In this document: positions 43,804 to 58,354 of the stretch, one piece after another
Layout: each line of letters starts with the position of its first letter
Position numbering within the stretch: position 1 is the stretch's first letter
NCBI RefSeq assembly: GCF_000219625.1
Contig: NC_018213.1
Location: 1,482,055 to 1,546,054, forward strand
Length of the DNA: 64,000 nucleotides
Direction: 5' to 3'
From: Zymoseptoria tritici IPO323
Taxonomy: Eukaryota; Ascomycota; Dothideomycetes; Mycosphaerellales; Mycosphaerellaceae
Notes under the pieces: model-generated
The model's database searches: none
The model's input: only the letters and a program-made list of their open reading frames with translations
Told to the model about the DNA's origin: nothing
Made by a program: the position numbers and the translations under genes

Positions 43804-44214
43804 GCAGGCTGGCAGGAAGTGGTATGAAGTGCTGTCAATACGCCACAGTCAACGCTCAGAAGCGGTGGGTTGAAACCGCTTGAACAAAATGCACATTTCT
43901 TGACATGCCCATTGGAGAGCCTGCGGCAGCAAGTGCGAGTGTTTCGCAAAGGGAGCGTTTCACCTGATCTGGTAGGTGGATGCGGAAGTGGTGGGCTCGC
44001 AAAAAGCCTTTTTCATTGGTACATTCTGTTCAAGCCGTTATGCCTCGGTCGATTGGCAGAGCGCCTCTACTGAAGTGAGGAGAGCTAGTCTCCAATGCGT
44101 GTCGTATCGTGTCATTCTATCGTGCGTATCCCAACTCCACGCTGAAAGGAGAAGGTACGAATCATCCCAACGCCCGCTATGCTTAACCAGTATACAACCC
44201 CATGCGCCTTCCAC
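43804..44214. other. Intergenic region between convergent genes
   Basis: The 411 bp between the stop codons of GCN1 and the sterol glucosyltransferase. Nothing beyond 3' flanks was seen. Confidence 0.55.
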
Positions 44215-47200
44215 TCACTCCTCCGCCTCACTATCCTTCTCATCGTCAACGAGCTCCCACATCTCGTCCTCCTCCCCGCCATCTCCGCCCTCCTCGCCCT
44301 CCACCTCGTCCCCATCTGTACCCCAAACTCCACCAGCCCACCATCCCTTCCCGCCCTTCTTCACTCCCTGCTTCTTCACCGTGACCAAACTTCTCGCATA
44401 CTCCATGTCCCTATACACCGCCTTGATCGCCTCCCCAACCCCATCTTCACTCCGGATCTTTTCACCCAGCACCTTCGCCTTCTCCATCATCCTCGCGTCG
44501 TGCGTTGCCACCCACAGCGCTTTCCCGAGTTGGTTGGCAGATACCTTCTTAAGGTGACTGCCGACGCCCAGGTCTTCGACGCGGTTGGCAAAGAACCACT
44601 GGTCGCCGAAGAAAGGCTTGATGATGGTGGGCTTGCCCGCGCGAAGGGAGGCACCGGTGGTTCCGGCTCCGCCGTGATGGACGACTGCGTCGACCTGGGT
44701 GAACAGCCAGTCGTGTGGCGCCGAGCGGATCTGGTGGATGTAGTCGGGGAGAGGAGCGTCTGGAGTAGAGGAGGCTTTGGAGAAGCGGTCTGACCAGCCT
44801 TTGGAGAGGATGCAGTTCACGTCGGCTTTGCGCACGGCCTCCATGACTTGTTGCATCAGTTGCCTGGAGTCGGCGACCGTGACGGAGCCGAAACCGATGT
44901 ACACGAGCTTGCGACCTTCGGCGCGGGTCCGAGAGATGAAGTCGGCGAGCTCCGGAGGTGGGGAGTAATTGGTGCCTTCGTCGAGGAACCAGTAGCCAGT
45001 GACCTTGACCCAGTCGGCGAAGTCGAGAGGCGGAGCGACGACTGAAGGCGAGAAGTTGTACAGGAAGGGCACCTTGTCTTGCTGGAGTCGGCTGAGGGAA
45101 GTCGGAGGTAGGTCCAGCGTGTGGCGACGCCAGCGATTGATCTGGCCAGACATAGCTTGCCAGAAGACACCGTCGAAGATTGTGTAAGTGGCCGAGTTGT
45201 AGACACCGCCGAGTTTGCGTCCAGGAACAGCAAAGGCGTGAGGGTACGCACGGGTACGTGTCCAAGGCATGGTAAACGCACGGAAGTACGGGATCTGAAG
45301 GGCTTCAGCAATGTGAATGCCTCCCATGGCAGAGGGACTCTCAATTAGAAGATCGGAGCCCTTGCAGGCTTCGTATGATGTGATGAGAAGGCCGTCGAGC
45401 CACGAGCGGAACTTGCTGTTAGCCTCCATGAAGAAAGCCGGTGTGAACATGCCGTTGTCGACGCATATACGCATGAGCTCGGCTGGATCGCCTGCCACTT
45501 CTTTGAACTCGATACCGTGGCTCTTCACCCAGTCGCCAAATTCCGCGTGTGTAGCGATTGAGGCGCGATGGCCTTCGGCGATGAAGCCTTTGCACAAGGC
45601 TATGTAAGGTTGAACATCTCCACGCGAACCGATAGTAAGGCAAGTAATGTTCATTGGCTCTTTGGGCTTAAAGTCCAACATTGATGAGCTCAAGTCGTCG
45701 TCGAAGAGAATTGGTGGAGCGTCAGGATCGTCGTTAGTCGCATCGACGGCCATTTGCAATTCGTTGGTGTTGAGATTCTGCTTCTTCGCAGTCTGCAGAG
45801 TGTTGTTCTCCGCAGCGGCTTCTGCAGCATCCTGAAGCTCATCATCGGTGAGAAGCGCCGGGTCTTCGGCCGAATTCCTCATGGCATCCAAAATGCGCAG
45901 ACTTCGGATCGCGCAATCATCGCGCAGACCCTTGTTCGAGAAGTCAAAGAACAATTCCTCGTAGCCTCTGATGATCAGACACATCCCCGGATGTCCCCAA
46001 CGAAAGCCACGCTGCTTTTGCACGTTGATGATATCCCGGTAGGGAATGACAATCTTCGTCTTCGTACCGTAGAACAAGCTTCGGAAGCAAAAGTGCCTCG
46101 AACCCATGTAGATCTTGCCATAGACTGGTACAGTCTTGATCAGACAGCAGTAGAAGGCGCAGGTCAGCTTCTCGGTCAGAGCGAGGCCGAAGTGCCGCTG
46201 GAAGCGATCTTCAGCCGTGAGGCCCGATGCATCACGGTCTGTGTCGCGCACGCTGTCGTCCGGAGTGAGGCCTTCGACTTCGTCGTACTGGATCTTGCCG
46301 CCAGCAAGGGCACCTGAGAACTTTCCCAGGTAGTCCTTTGGGCTGCTGCTTAAGTAAGAGCTCATCCGCTTGCTGGTCGTGCGCACCATGCCGGCTACAT
46401 TCATGGCGTGCTGAAGCGGCGTAGAGATGCCGCGGATCATGAGTCCTTGCGTGGGACGGGCGGGTTTATCATTGGCAGTCAGCGTCTTTATCGAACCACT
46501 CGACTCGCTACGATGCAGAACTGGCAAAGCCTGTTCCGTGCGTGGTTTTGTTGACGGACGCACAGGGAGACGCTCTTGACTCGACTCCCTTGAAGATGAC
46601 AGGTCCTCAGACTCCTTCGGCAGTTTCTCGACTGTGGCACCGGAGACGGTCTTCCTGGAATGTGACGGTCTGAGCGTGGGGCCACGGAATACCCCATCGT
46701 TGCTCAACATTTGACTGGCAGACATGCTCGCGTCAATCTCATCGCCTGTGGTGTGCTCCGACGACATGGTAAGGCCCTCAGACTCGGATTCTTGATTCAC
46801 CGGCGACAGAGGGGATCTGGATACTCTGCGAGCATCGAGACTTGTACGACTGGTGGCGCTAACACTTCGTCTTCCACGGCGAACACTTGCTCGACTAGTC
46901 TCGCCACTGTGTCTGCGTGATGCTTCCGTGCTAGAGCGTTGCTGCTCGATGCTCCGACGAGGACTACTCGGTGCGCGAATATTGGGACGAGAAAGAGTCG
47001 TCCGAACGGGCTCAGCGACAAGGTACCGATCCTTGTCAAGAGATGCGCTCTTCTCGGACTTTTGCGACTTTGTCTTGCCAAAAGGATGTGCGTCCTGTAG
47101 AGCAGCGTCGCTGCCCATCTGCTTGGCATTATTACCGTCCGTGAGATCCTTCAACACATTCCAAGCCTCATCACCGGACTGCAACAGCGTGAAGAAGTAC

Positions 47201-48603
47201 TCGTCAACCGCAAAGGTCTCTTCATTGTCAACGACGCGAAGCTTGATCGTCTCGGCCGCCTTCACAACTCCTGTACGCTCGATGTCGACAATATTCTCCA
47301 AAGGCAGAGAGATCTTGACCGCGTTGCCGTCGTTGTGACAGCGGAACATGACCTTGCGCAGCTGCTTAACCCACTCCATGGCCGATCCTGGCGTGTCGGC
47401 TTTGTACTTGTAGACTCTGGTCTGAGTTGTGAGCGTGAATTCGGTCGTGTCCTCACCGGCCTTCGTCGTGATGTCTGCAGATATGCCGTTCCGCAAGTCG
47501 ACCACACCGAGTGGAAAGTAAGGGTCATGGGAGTCCTTGAAATATGAGAAAGTTTCACCCTTCAGCAAAAACCAGTAACGTAGATAGCGGTAGCTATGCT
47601 TCCCGACCTTGCCAATATGTCCCGTCTTGATGATCTTGTTGTGGCGTTTTGGAAGAAAGGCGTAGAAGCAGACGTGCTTTCCGGTGATGTACAGTTTTCC
47701 CTGAAGCAGAACGTTCACAGTATACCAGCAAGGGTATTCTGCGATGACCTCTTCCTCTTGCTCGAACTGGAACATCTGAGCCAGTACTGTTGACAGTGAC
47801 TTTGGTTCATCGTCGATCTCCTCGTGAACCATCGGGGCCTCCGGAGACTCGCTACGTTCTCTGCTCTGCTTGATCGTTATCGGAGAAGATGGCTTCGCTG
47901 CCTCTCGCTTCAGATCTGTGGCGCTTGAGGACTTCTTTCTGGACGGCGATATTCTCTGCTTCTCTCTGTCTTCTGCCATCTCCTTTCTCGGCGGTAGGAA
48001 TTGTGATTGAGTCATCAGGTCTTGCGAGTCTGCTCTCTCACGAACGGGTCTCAGAACCTTGCGGACAAGCTTATTCTCCGACAACCTCTTTCGATGCCCA
48101 TTCTTTGGCTTTGCAGCTCGAGATGCAGTCCCTGCTGCCACGTTCCGAGTATCCTCATCCTCCGCCTCGTTCCCAGCATCGCTCCCACTCTCAGAATCAC
48201 TCTCTCGGTCGATCCCGAATCCAGCACCTAGACCTGTTCTTCCAACCCGACTCTTGATGCTGGAGCTACCCCTCTTGCTGGGACTTGTTGCTTGTGGGCC
48301 TAGTGATGGTTGCGTGGCGGCCAGCAAACCGTAAATGCTATGCTGCGGAAAGAGACCCTTGCCGATTCGCTGATCGTCCTCGTTGACACCCGTGCCATCG
48401 TCCACATCTTCTTCTTCCGCCGAGTCAAAGCGGAATCGTTCAGGTAGGTCCAAGGACAATCGTTGGGTTTCTGGACTGGGTATTCGAGGTGCGTGAGTGC
48501 GAGAAGCGGTACTTGATTTGATCGGTGCGAGCGCTGAAGTTGAGGATGAGGTTGCGAGGGCGGAAGCCTGGCTTGCGGCCTGCTTGTCGGTTTTATTCGC
48601 CAT
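44215..48603 (-). CDS. ATG26: Sterol 3-beta-glucosyltransferase (Atg26/Ugt51)
   Basis: Intronless, 1462 residues from the ATG at 48603 (MANKTDKQAAS). Domains in order: a disordered Ser-rich N-terminus (1-270), a GRAM domain (QFEQEEEVIAEYPCWYTV), a PH domain (KHSYRYLRYWFLLKGETFSYFKD), a Ser-rich linker, and a second GRAM domain (RFQRHFGLALTEKLTCAFYCCL). A GT1 catalytic domain follows, opening with CLTIGSRGDVQPYIAL and carrying the UDP-sugar signature HHGGAGTTGASLRAGKPT. The end is an acidic tail. The enzyme glucosylates ergosterol with UDP-glucose. In plant-pathogenic and methylotrophic fungi it supports pexophagy. The GRAM-PH-GRAM order is diagnostic. The start was chosen because upstream in-frame codons encode no family-like sequence. 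Confidence 0.95.
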   Translation of the reverse strand: MANKTDKQAASQASALATSSSTSALAPIKSSTASRTHAPRIPSPETQRLSLDLPERFRFDSAEEEDVDDGTGVNEDDQRIGKGLFPQHSIYGLLAATQPSLGPQATSPSKRGSSSIKSRVGRTGLGAGFGIDRESDSESGSDAGNEAEDEDTRNVAAGTASRAAKPKNGHRKRLSENKLVRKVLRPVRERADSQDLMTQSQFLPPRKEMAEDREKQRISPSRKKSSSATDLKREAAKPSSPITIKQSRERSESPEAPMVHEEIDDEPKSLSTVLAQMFQFEQEEEVIAEYPCWYTVNVLLQGKLYITGKHVCFYAFLPKRHNKIIKTGHIGKVGKHSYRYLRYWFLLKGETFSYFKDSHDPYFPLGVVDLRNGISADITTKAGEDTTEFTLTTQTRVYKYKADTPGSAMEWVKQLRKVMFRCHNDGNAVKISLPLENIVDIERTGVVKAAETIKLRVVDNEETFAVDEYFFTLLQSGDEAWNVLKDLTDGNNAKQMGSDAALQDAHPFGKTKSQKSEKSASLDKDRYLVAEPVRTTLSRPNIRAPSSPRRSIEQQRSSTEASRRHSGETSRASVRRGRRSVSATSRTSLDARRVSRSPLSPVNQESESEGLTMSSEHTTGDEIDASMSASQMLSNDGVFRGPTLRPSHSRKTVSGATVEKLPKESEDLSSSRESSQERLPVRPSTKPRTEQALPVLHRSESSGSIKTLTANDKPARPTQGLMIRGISTPLQHAMNVAGMVRTTSKRMSSYLSSSPKDYLGKFSGALAGGKIQYDEVEGLTPDDSVRDTDRDASGLTAEDRFQRHFGLALTEKLTCAFYCCLIKTVPVYGKIYMGSRHFCFRSLFYGTKTKIVIPYRDIINVQKQRGFRWGHPGMCLIIRGYEELFFDFSNKGLRDDCAIRSLRILDAMRNSAEDPALLTDDELQDAAEAAAENNTLQTAKKQNLNTNELQMAVDATNDDPDAPPILFDDDLSSSMLDFKPKEPMNITCLTIGSRGDVQPYIALCKGFIAEGHRASIATHAEFGDWVKSHGIEFKEVAGDPAELMRICVDNGMFTPAFFMEANSKFRSWLDGLLITSYEACKGSDLLIESPSAMGGIHIAEALQIPYFRAFTMPWTRTRAYPHAFAVPGRKLGGVYNSATYTIFDGVFWQAMSGQINRWRRHTLDLPPTSLSRLQQDKVPFLYNFSPSVVAPPLDFADWVKVTGYWFLDEGTNYSPPPELADFISRTRAEGRKLVYIGFGSVTVADSRQLMQQVMEAVRKADVNCILSKGWSDRFSKASSTPDAPLPDYIHQIRSAPHDWLFTQVDAVVHHGGAGTTGASLRAGKPTIIKPFFGDQWFFANRVEDLGVGSHLKKVSANQLGKALWVATHDARMMEKAKVLGEKIRSEDGVGEAIKAVYRDMEYARSLVTVKKQGVKKGGKGWWAGGVWGTDGDEVEGEEGGDGGEEDEMWELVDDEKDSEAEE

Positions 48604-49827
48604 CGTTAAGCTTCGAGCGTTGTCGTTCCGTCGTCGGACTCGTTCAATATTATCAAAGCGTCTCTTCCTCAAATTCTCGTAGTTCTCGCAGACCACCAAG
48701 CTTCATCGATTCCAAGCAGTCAAAGCAAGGGTAAGGCTACGAAGCAAATATTCCAACTCTTCAGTGTAGCACTTGTCCTTTTTTGACTCCCGTTCCCGAC
48801 TCTTGCTGATCACCGCGAGCGGATCTTGATCGTCTGGCTCCAGTAGATCGCAGAGGACCGTTTGTGTATGAGGATCTCAGTCGTCTACGCTGTGACTACA
48901 TTGTACCGACAACGCATCGGGAACACAGATCGATCGTAGGAGCCGTGACGGCGAATTCGGGTTGCTGAAATCGCTTCGAAATAACTATTTGTACACAGTA
49001 AGTGACCGCACGAAGAGAAGTAATCTATAACAGTGCAGTCCAGCTCCAGCTCCAGTTCCAAGTCCAGGGAGACAATGGGTAGGCAACGTCGATAGCGGCG
49101 CGGCAAGGCAAGACGAAGCTACAGTCGTCGAAAAGTCCAGGTCGGTTGATCCGTCCAGCTGCCAGTGGTGAGTGAGTTCATACAGTAGTAGGTGACCATA
49201 GGATGCGACGGATGAAGTGCTCGGTAGGTGGATGCAAGTGGAAGAAAAGTCTCAGAGCATCAGCAGATCGCGGATTCGTCGGTCATGCACATGAAGAGTG
49301 ACGCCTCAAGGCAGTTCTCGAGCTAGGTGGGTTGGCGGGTGATCGTCGGCGAGGGTCTGTCAAGCATGTGATCATGATAGCTCACCGTGGGTCCTCCCGC
49401 CGCGGATAAGAGGTACCTCAAAAGTGAGGATATCTATGGCGGCGCGTGTTGATGGTCACAGACGCGAAAAGTCACGTTGCTGAAGGACTTATCGACAACA
49501 GCTATGAACGCCTACATGGATCCTTGCGAGCACCTTAATGGGCGAGAAGCTTGTAAAGTAGAGCAGTGCAGACACTGCATAGCAGATCGCATGCATGGCA
49601 CAAGTGACATGGATGTGCAATCATGTGAGATTCGGACTCGCCCTGATAGACAGAATGCTTCTTCCAAAGATTTGCTTTCATATCTAAGTAGGTACACAAT
49701 CAGCTTCCATCCTATTCACTGGAATGCTCTCTGCCCGTCCGCCTCATGGCACACCATCACTTCTGCCTCACTTCTCTCCTTATTCAATCACACTTTCACC
49801 ATCTGCCTCTTTCAATTCCTTGCTCGC
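48604..49827. other. Intergenic region, sterol glucosyltransferase upstream
   Basis: The 1.2 kb between two minus-strand genes. It holds the glucosyltransferase promoter and the Pep4 3' flank. An open frame at 49477-50073 enters Pep4 on the opposite strand and is an antisense shadow there. No repeat or RNA gene seen. Confidence 0.5.
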
Positions 49828-52397
<2,570 letters not shown>

Positions 52398-54463
52398 ATG
52401 ATTCAGAAGACCGCCATGTCCAACGATTACCTTCAGTGGTCCACGCGTTGCGTGCCTGCGTTCAGCATCGGCCTGGTATTCGTCCTGCTGGCCTACGCTT
52501 TTGTCGTTGCACCCTACGGCAAAGCTTACAATGGCGACTACACTGGAGAAGCGACCAGCTCACAACTCATCCTCAGCATCTACACGGTTTTACTCCACAT
52601 CTTGTCAATCGTCTTTCCGATTCGCGTCTGCTGGTCTCTACGCGATGTCGTCAAGAGGATCAGGGATTCGGCTGCCATTGAAAATCCCTCAACTCCGCGG
52701 CTCGAGAAGCAAGAATTCACGATGAAAGGAAACGAGACGCAGCTGACGTTTCCGTCATTTCCCATCATTCTTCCAGCTTACAAGGAGGAGGTCTCTACTC
52801 TGGAGGAGACTTTGCGAGTGCTTGCGTCGCATCCGCAGGCTCGTCAAAGCTACCACGTTCGTCATTATCAACTGAGGACGGACTGCTTGATCTCGAAACT
52901 AACAAAGGACAGGTCTACTTGGCGATGGAGGAGAAGGAGGAGAATTCCGCCGTGAAAGCTGCCAGCCTTTGTCGAACGTTTGAAGCTTCATTCTTACGGA
53001 TCAGCTATACCGTCCACCCAGCGAATCTTCCTGGCGAAGCTCAAGGCAAAAGTAGTAATGAAGCTTGGGCTGCTCAGCAGATTGTCAAAGACTATGGCAA
53101 TGATCCTACGAAGAAGGACGTAATTGTCACGACCATGGATGGTGAGTATGGTTCATCTTTCCTTTCGAGCTTGTTCTGATCTCCTCTCACAGCTGATACG
53201 CATCTTTCCGCACGCTACTTCTCTCAAATTGCTCGCATGCACAATGACTGCGTCGAGACTAAGGGAAGCACAATCTATGTGCCGCCACTCGTCTTCGACC
53301 GCAACTTACACCGAGTTCCGCTCCCGGTCCGGACCGCAGACTTGATGTGGGCAGGTGCTGGCCTCTCCAGTCTGTACACAGGATCCCGTGTCTGCATTCC
53401 CACGTCAGTCTATTCACTCCCTCTGACATTAATTGAGCATGTCGGAGGATGGGACACGGGTCCTGGTGCCATTGGTGAGGACATGCACATGTATCTCAAG
53501 TGCTTCTTTGCGTTGTCCGGGAATTTGGATGTCAAGGTCGTGTACGCTGCCGCGAGTCAATGTAACGTCAGCTCCGATGAGGCTGGTCTCAAGGGCTACT
53601 ACGCCGGACTGGAGGCGCGATACAAGCAGGCTCTCCGTCACATGTGGGGATCGCTCGATTCAGGCTATGCCATTCGGGAGAGTGTCAAGATGTTTCAGCG
53701 CCAGCGAGACATTTCCCGCAAGCAGATCGTTGCAGCGGCAACAGGTGTCGAGTATGTCCATCATTCTCGCCCAGAAAGCACAGCATTGACTGACATTCCG
53801 ACTCACAGCCCCAGACTGGCCGAATTTGCCAATACTGCCGCGAAACGACAAACATCCCTCCTCCCTCCCTCCACATCAGCCTCACCACACCCTTACTCCA
53901 AACCCATTGATACCTCAAACCTCCTCACCCTCTACCACCGCCTCTTCGAAGCCCACTTCCTCCCCACCCACCTCTGCGTAATCCTCACCACCTCCGCCCT
54001 CTACAGCTTCATCCACCCCTCCGTTCTCGTCCCCCGAGCCCTCAACATCGCCCTCAACATCTCCTCCTACCTACGCTTCGTCGGCTACTGCACGATGCTG
54101 CTCTACTTCCACCTCTACGCCCAGTACCACACACTATGCGTCGAGCTCCGCACCGAAGAACTCCGCCGGACGGGGTTGTTGGAAGCGATGCAGGCCAGCG
54201 ATGGCGTGACGAAGGGGGTGTATCAGATTGCGGGACTGGTGGAGTGCATGTTGTTCCCGCTGGGCGGGTTCGTGTTTGGTGCGATCCCGGCGTTGCAGGC
54301 GGTCGTGAGCCATTTGTTTACGGAGCGGCTGGTTTATGTGGTTAGTTTGAAGCCGAGGCTGCCGGCTGCGTTGTGTGGTGGGGGGAGTGCAGAGGTGAAG
54401 GAGGTGGTGACGGACGCCAAGGTGACGGAGGAGAAGAAGAGGGATTCTGTGGTGGAGACATGA
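52398..54463 (+). CDS. Membrane glycosyltransferase, GT2-like
   Basis: Exons 52398-52856, 52913-53141, 53193-53751 and 53809-54463 give 633 residues. Two N-terminal membrane segments (AFSIGLVFVLLAYAFVV, LILSIYTVLLHILSIVFPI) precede a GT-A domain. It opens with FPIILPAYKEEVSTLEETLRVL and has the metal-binding DAD in TTMDADTHLS (restored by splicing intron 2). GPGAIGEDMHMYLKCF follows, and then a QALRHMW segment resembling the QxxRW motif. Several membrane helices follow near the C-terminus. The architecture matches fungal processive-type GT2 proteins of unknown product. Intron 3 (53752-53808, 57 nt) has GTATGT, CTGAC and CACAG but keeps the frame if retained. Retention would insert 19 residues. 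Its sugar donor and product are not known. Confidence 0.85.
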
Positions 54464-55126
54464 GCGTCATGTCGCTTTGCAGGTTTTGGTACGGTATGCA
54501 TAGCGAATGGAGTTTTGGGAGACATCGATATGGCCAGAGTGCAGCATTGCGGATGTAATCTTTAATATCAGACCATCTCGCTGAAAGGGCATCAATCTGC
54601 GGTCCAACTTTCATGGACATGCTGTCTCGTCAACGAATGTCATATAGCTTGTGGTCTAGCATTGTTGCGGTCAGCTAGCTAGTGTCATTCGCACACTGAC
54701 TACCCGCACGACATGCGGTGGGTCATTGGCCGTGATATGCTGGAGTCCGTCGCTGGCCACCTGGGACCAGGTGTTTTCTTCCGCACCTTGTTCATGCAGA
54801 TGTATTCCGCCTTTGCGCCACACTAAGAGCCAAGCCTCTAAAGCCAGGCGGTTTGGTGCTCAGGTCCATCGTGGATTCAATCGAGTCGACCGCTCCGCAG
54901 GGTTGACTGGTTGGTATACCGCTGCATGAGCTTTCATGCGCATTGCGAGGCTGACAGAACTGAGAATCGAATGGGACGGCAGCCGTGCCATGCGTGTCGC
55001 GCTTCGACGTGCCTTCGGATTTGGCTCGCGGCGTCGACTTCGGCGTGTCGGTCCCATCAGAAGAGAGATAGTATGACCTGCGAGGTGTAGCGATGAATGC
55101 TTGACGTCCGGGGACACCGTCCCTCG
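54464..55126. other. Intergenic region between convergent genes
   Basis: The 663 bp of convergent 3' flanks. No gene or repeat seen. Confidence 0.55.
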
Positions 55127-57049
55127 CTATCCTCCATCATCATCGCCCTCCTGCTCACTCTTCCCATCCCTCGCCTCCTCACTCTGCATCCTCCGTGCCT
55201 TCAATCCCGGCGTAATCGGTATGTACCCCAACAACAACGGCGCACCAGTCTCTTGCTTCCAAGCCTTCTTACCCGCCTCCCAATCAGGATTCCTCACAAT
55301 CTCCCACCACGCCTCAGCAGGTGGATCCTCCGGCGGTTCGATCCAAGGTAGCACCCTACCCAGCCTCTGCACATCCTCATATCCCCATTTCCACGAGTCG
55401 GGAAAGTATATTCTCGCCAGATTCGCGTAGTAGATTCGATCCTCGGGTATTGGTGTCGTACTGCCGCAAACGACGAGCATCCACAGCACCAAATCCGAGA
55501 CAGCTCGTCGGTCCTCAGATTCCTTCCACTCGACTTCATCGAACACCCGGCCCAGCACCCTCGCAGTCAAGAATGCACGATTGTGCCGTCTAGCTGAAGC
55601 GACCGTATCGTTCTGTGAGGAGGAGTTCCTGCCGAACTCCCATGTGAATAGCAATGCCGTCAAGCGTACGCATTCCGCAAATTCGAGCTGCCAGCTACGT
55701 CCGGGGCTCGGAAAGGGTTCGTGCTCTACTGGACCGAGGCGTGCGAGGCGGAGGGAGATCTTGACCGCCTCGCGGGCTTGGACGCCAGTGTGTGTGTGTG
55801 GAAGGGAGGAGACGGCGGCGGTGGTGTTGTAAAGAGCGGTCAGTGCGGTCAGAGCATCGATCAGGGACGCGGAAAGCAGGGTGGACAGTATCGGAGCAAG
55901 CATTATTGCATTTGATGGGATGAAGAAGTCGGTGGAGGTCACGTCGGAGACCGCGGTGGTAGTCATGGGTCCGAAAGGGAGGTGAAGAGATTTGCGGACG
56001 CGGGTGGATTGAGTGTAGTTGGCGAGGAGGAGGCTAGTTGTTGTAAGATGTCAGAGGAGGTGAACACGCTTATCGGGGCGATGATGAAAGACTTACCTGG
56101 CTGTTGCAGTCTGAAAGTGGCCACCGAATGGCGTTCCTTCCCACTCGGTCATGTCAGGCGCTATGAGAGCGAGTGCGTTCAGATGGCTAATGGACGTCTC
56201 CAGTTGGCCTTGATTAATCTGTTGCTGTCAGAAGGGGATTGACCATGCATAGGAAAGTTCACAATCCTCGCTAGAACGCACCTTGATAGTCGCCAGTCTA
56301 ATGATGGCCCAGGTCAAAGCACGCGCGAGCGGCGTGCGATCTTGCGGGTTCAGGGTATTGACAATCGCAAGACCGTTCCGCATATGTGATATAGCCACAT
56401 TCTCGTGCCACATTGACTTCCACTCATCTCGTCGCCAGATATGGTTGGCAATGGCTAGAAAGCTGTGGACAAGAATCGGCTGCGACATGGTTTCGCGGAA
56501 GAGGAGCTCCTTTGCGTGAGCTGTGCCACTGTCAGCGCGTATTGTCTACAGTCGATGATCATGCCACTCACGCCATTTCCAACCAAGAAGATAGCCCTCT
56601 GCCAGCTCCATGAATTGTGCATCAATCGTGATCGGAAAGCTGTCGAAAGGATCGGGTCTCTCTCCTGGCGACGCACTTAACGAATGTGACTCTCGCTTCA
56701 CGATCGGGTGCCCTTCCGACCCGGGAGTCGCTGACTGCTTCTTGACGGTGCGTTTCCTGCGTTTCGTAGAGGGAGCTGTAGACGTACTGGGCGTCGTAAC
56801 TTCATCGCGAGGTTTCGGCTCAAGCGCAAACGTGAAAGACTGCTGACCGGCTTGCTCGCCTCGGAGTAATGCGTCGCGCGAGTTCTTCGCAGCCCTCAGC
56901 TCGGGATCGGCCTCGCTCTTTGATCTCCTCGCGAGCCGTTGGTCTTGCACTCGCTGCTGAGCATGGCTTCGGATGCGGCTGAGATCGGCGGCCGAGACGT
57001 ATTTCTTGGTGCTGAAGTTGATTATGGGAAGGTCGTCGTGCATTTTCAT
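55127..57049 (-). CDS. Fungal transcription-factor-like protein without zinc cluster
   Basis: Exons 56572-57049, 56282-56520, 56097-56224 and 55127-56033 give 583 residues. All joins keep the frame. The N-terminus (IINFSTKKYVSAADLSRIRSHAQQRVQDQRLARRSK) has the conserved RSHAxxRVxxxRR pattern of a fungal family often labelled transcription-factor or tachykinin-like. A basic segment TKRRKRTVKK is a likely nuclear signal. The C-terminal 400 residues are helical, with FRETMSQPILVHSFLAIANHIWRR, QQINQGQLETSISHLNALALI and GHFQTATASLLLANY, as in Fungal_trans_2-type effector regions. No Zn2Cys6 cluster is present. A regulatory role is therefore inferred only from the family. The exact acceptor of exon 3 could be 6 nt downstream. 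Confidence 0.8.
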
Positions 57050-58354
57050 CGTTGTCGATCACCGAATGTCAACGGAAGCTGCGTAGATGTTGAGATCAGC
57101 CCTTTAACATTGTTTGGGCCCAGATTCGATGTCTCTGAGACGATGAGCGCAAGACCATATTCCCCGGCGGTAGGCTTGCGATAGTCTACCTGGAATGTGT
57201 CACGATGCAGCGTTGACGGTCACTGCGACGTGTCTTGAAATAACGTGCAGAGAACTGGTAAGTCAGAGTACTTCGTCAACATGTGACTCGTGAGCTGAAG
57301 CGAGCGTAGAGACCACTGCAGGCGATCTCTGTTGTTATAGCTACACCGCGGATCTGCGGAGGGAACGTAGCGAGCTACGATCGGGAGGATGGGGGCCAGA
57401 CGCTTGTCAGAACTCTATTTCGAGACATCCAACGAGAAAACGATTGGCCCTTTGCTCAATGCCGAGCCTTGCAAGTCCCAATCCGACAAGCCACACACCA
57501 CATTGACAAGCCTCTGCACCAGAAGGGCCGAAGCGCGAATAGGTGAATGGTTTCTTGCCTTCACAGCTGGAGCAAACGAAGGTCGGTTAGCATCGATGTC
57601 AAGAAGATGGTGCAGAACGGTCCAGACTCGAGTCTGGCTTGGAATCTGCTGGAGAGTGGAGACCGCGGACAACGCTTGCAAACGACCGAAAGTGAAGAGC
57701 AGCCTTCCCCTTCAGCCCTATCTCCGTGGTCCCGCTCACACTGCACCGCACGACTTGGCTTGGAGTGACTTGAGGTGTGCGTTTTGAGCAGGAGAACGGA
57801 GGCAAAGAAGGTAAAGTCAAGGTCGGAAGTCGAGCGGGATGTGAGCTCGCTTGGTAGCGTGATAAGCAACCCAAAGGCCTCACTCTTTTTCGTGGCCGAT
57901 GTGCAGGTGCTGCTCCTTCAACTGCCGGGGATGTCGATCGCAGCTATGCATAGTTGAGGACATGTCGCGCACGAGTGTTTCGTCGCGTACCATCGACAGT
58001 CGTGGCGCGAGGCTGCAGAAGAAATGCCGACACGGTCCCGGCCGTCGAGATTGTGCCGGCGTTCGCTTGAGCTCTGGCTCCAATAATGCTTCGGCGTCGC
58101 CGGCAAGGTATTCGAATCAGAGAACTGAGCGGTACAAGTGCTTGGCAAGTAGGGTGGCTTACCAGCCAATTTCGTGGCTGCAGCGTGGCCGAGGTTGTAC
58201 GGCCGTAAGGTGAGTAGAAGTTGAGATGGGATGTGCTCGTGGAACGCGATGTGTCTGCTCGATTGTCCATCTTCAGGTAACGACAGGTGTCGGCATTCGA
58301 TCTTCGAAATTTTGCGAGACGGGCGGGGATCCGACGGCTTACTAATCCATGCTT

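Noticed and set aside
55341..55351. Sequence resembling a tRNA B box (GGTTCGATCC)
   Set aside because: It lies inside the coding exon of the transcription-factor-like gene, lacks an A box at the right distance and does not fold as a cloverleaf on inspection.
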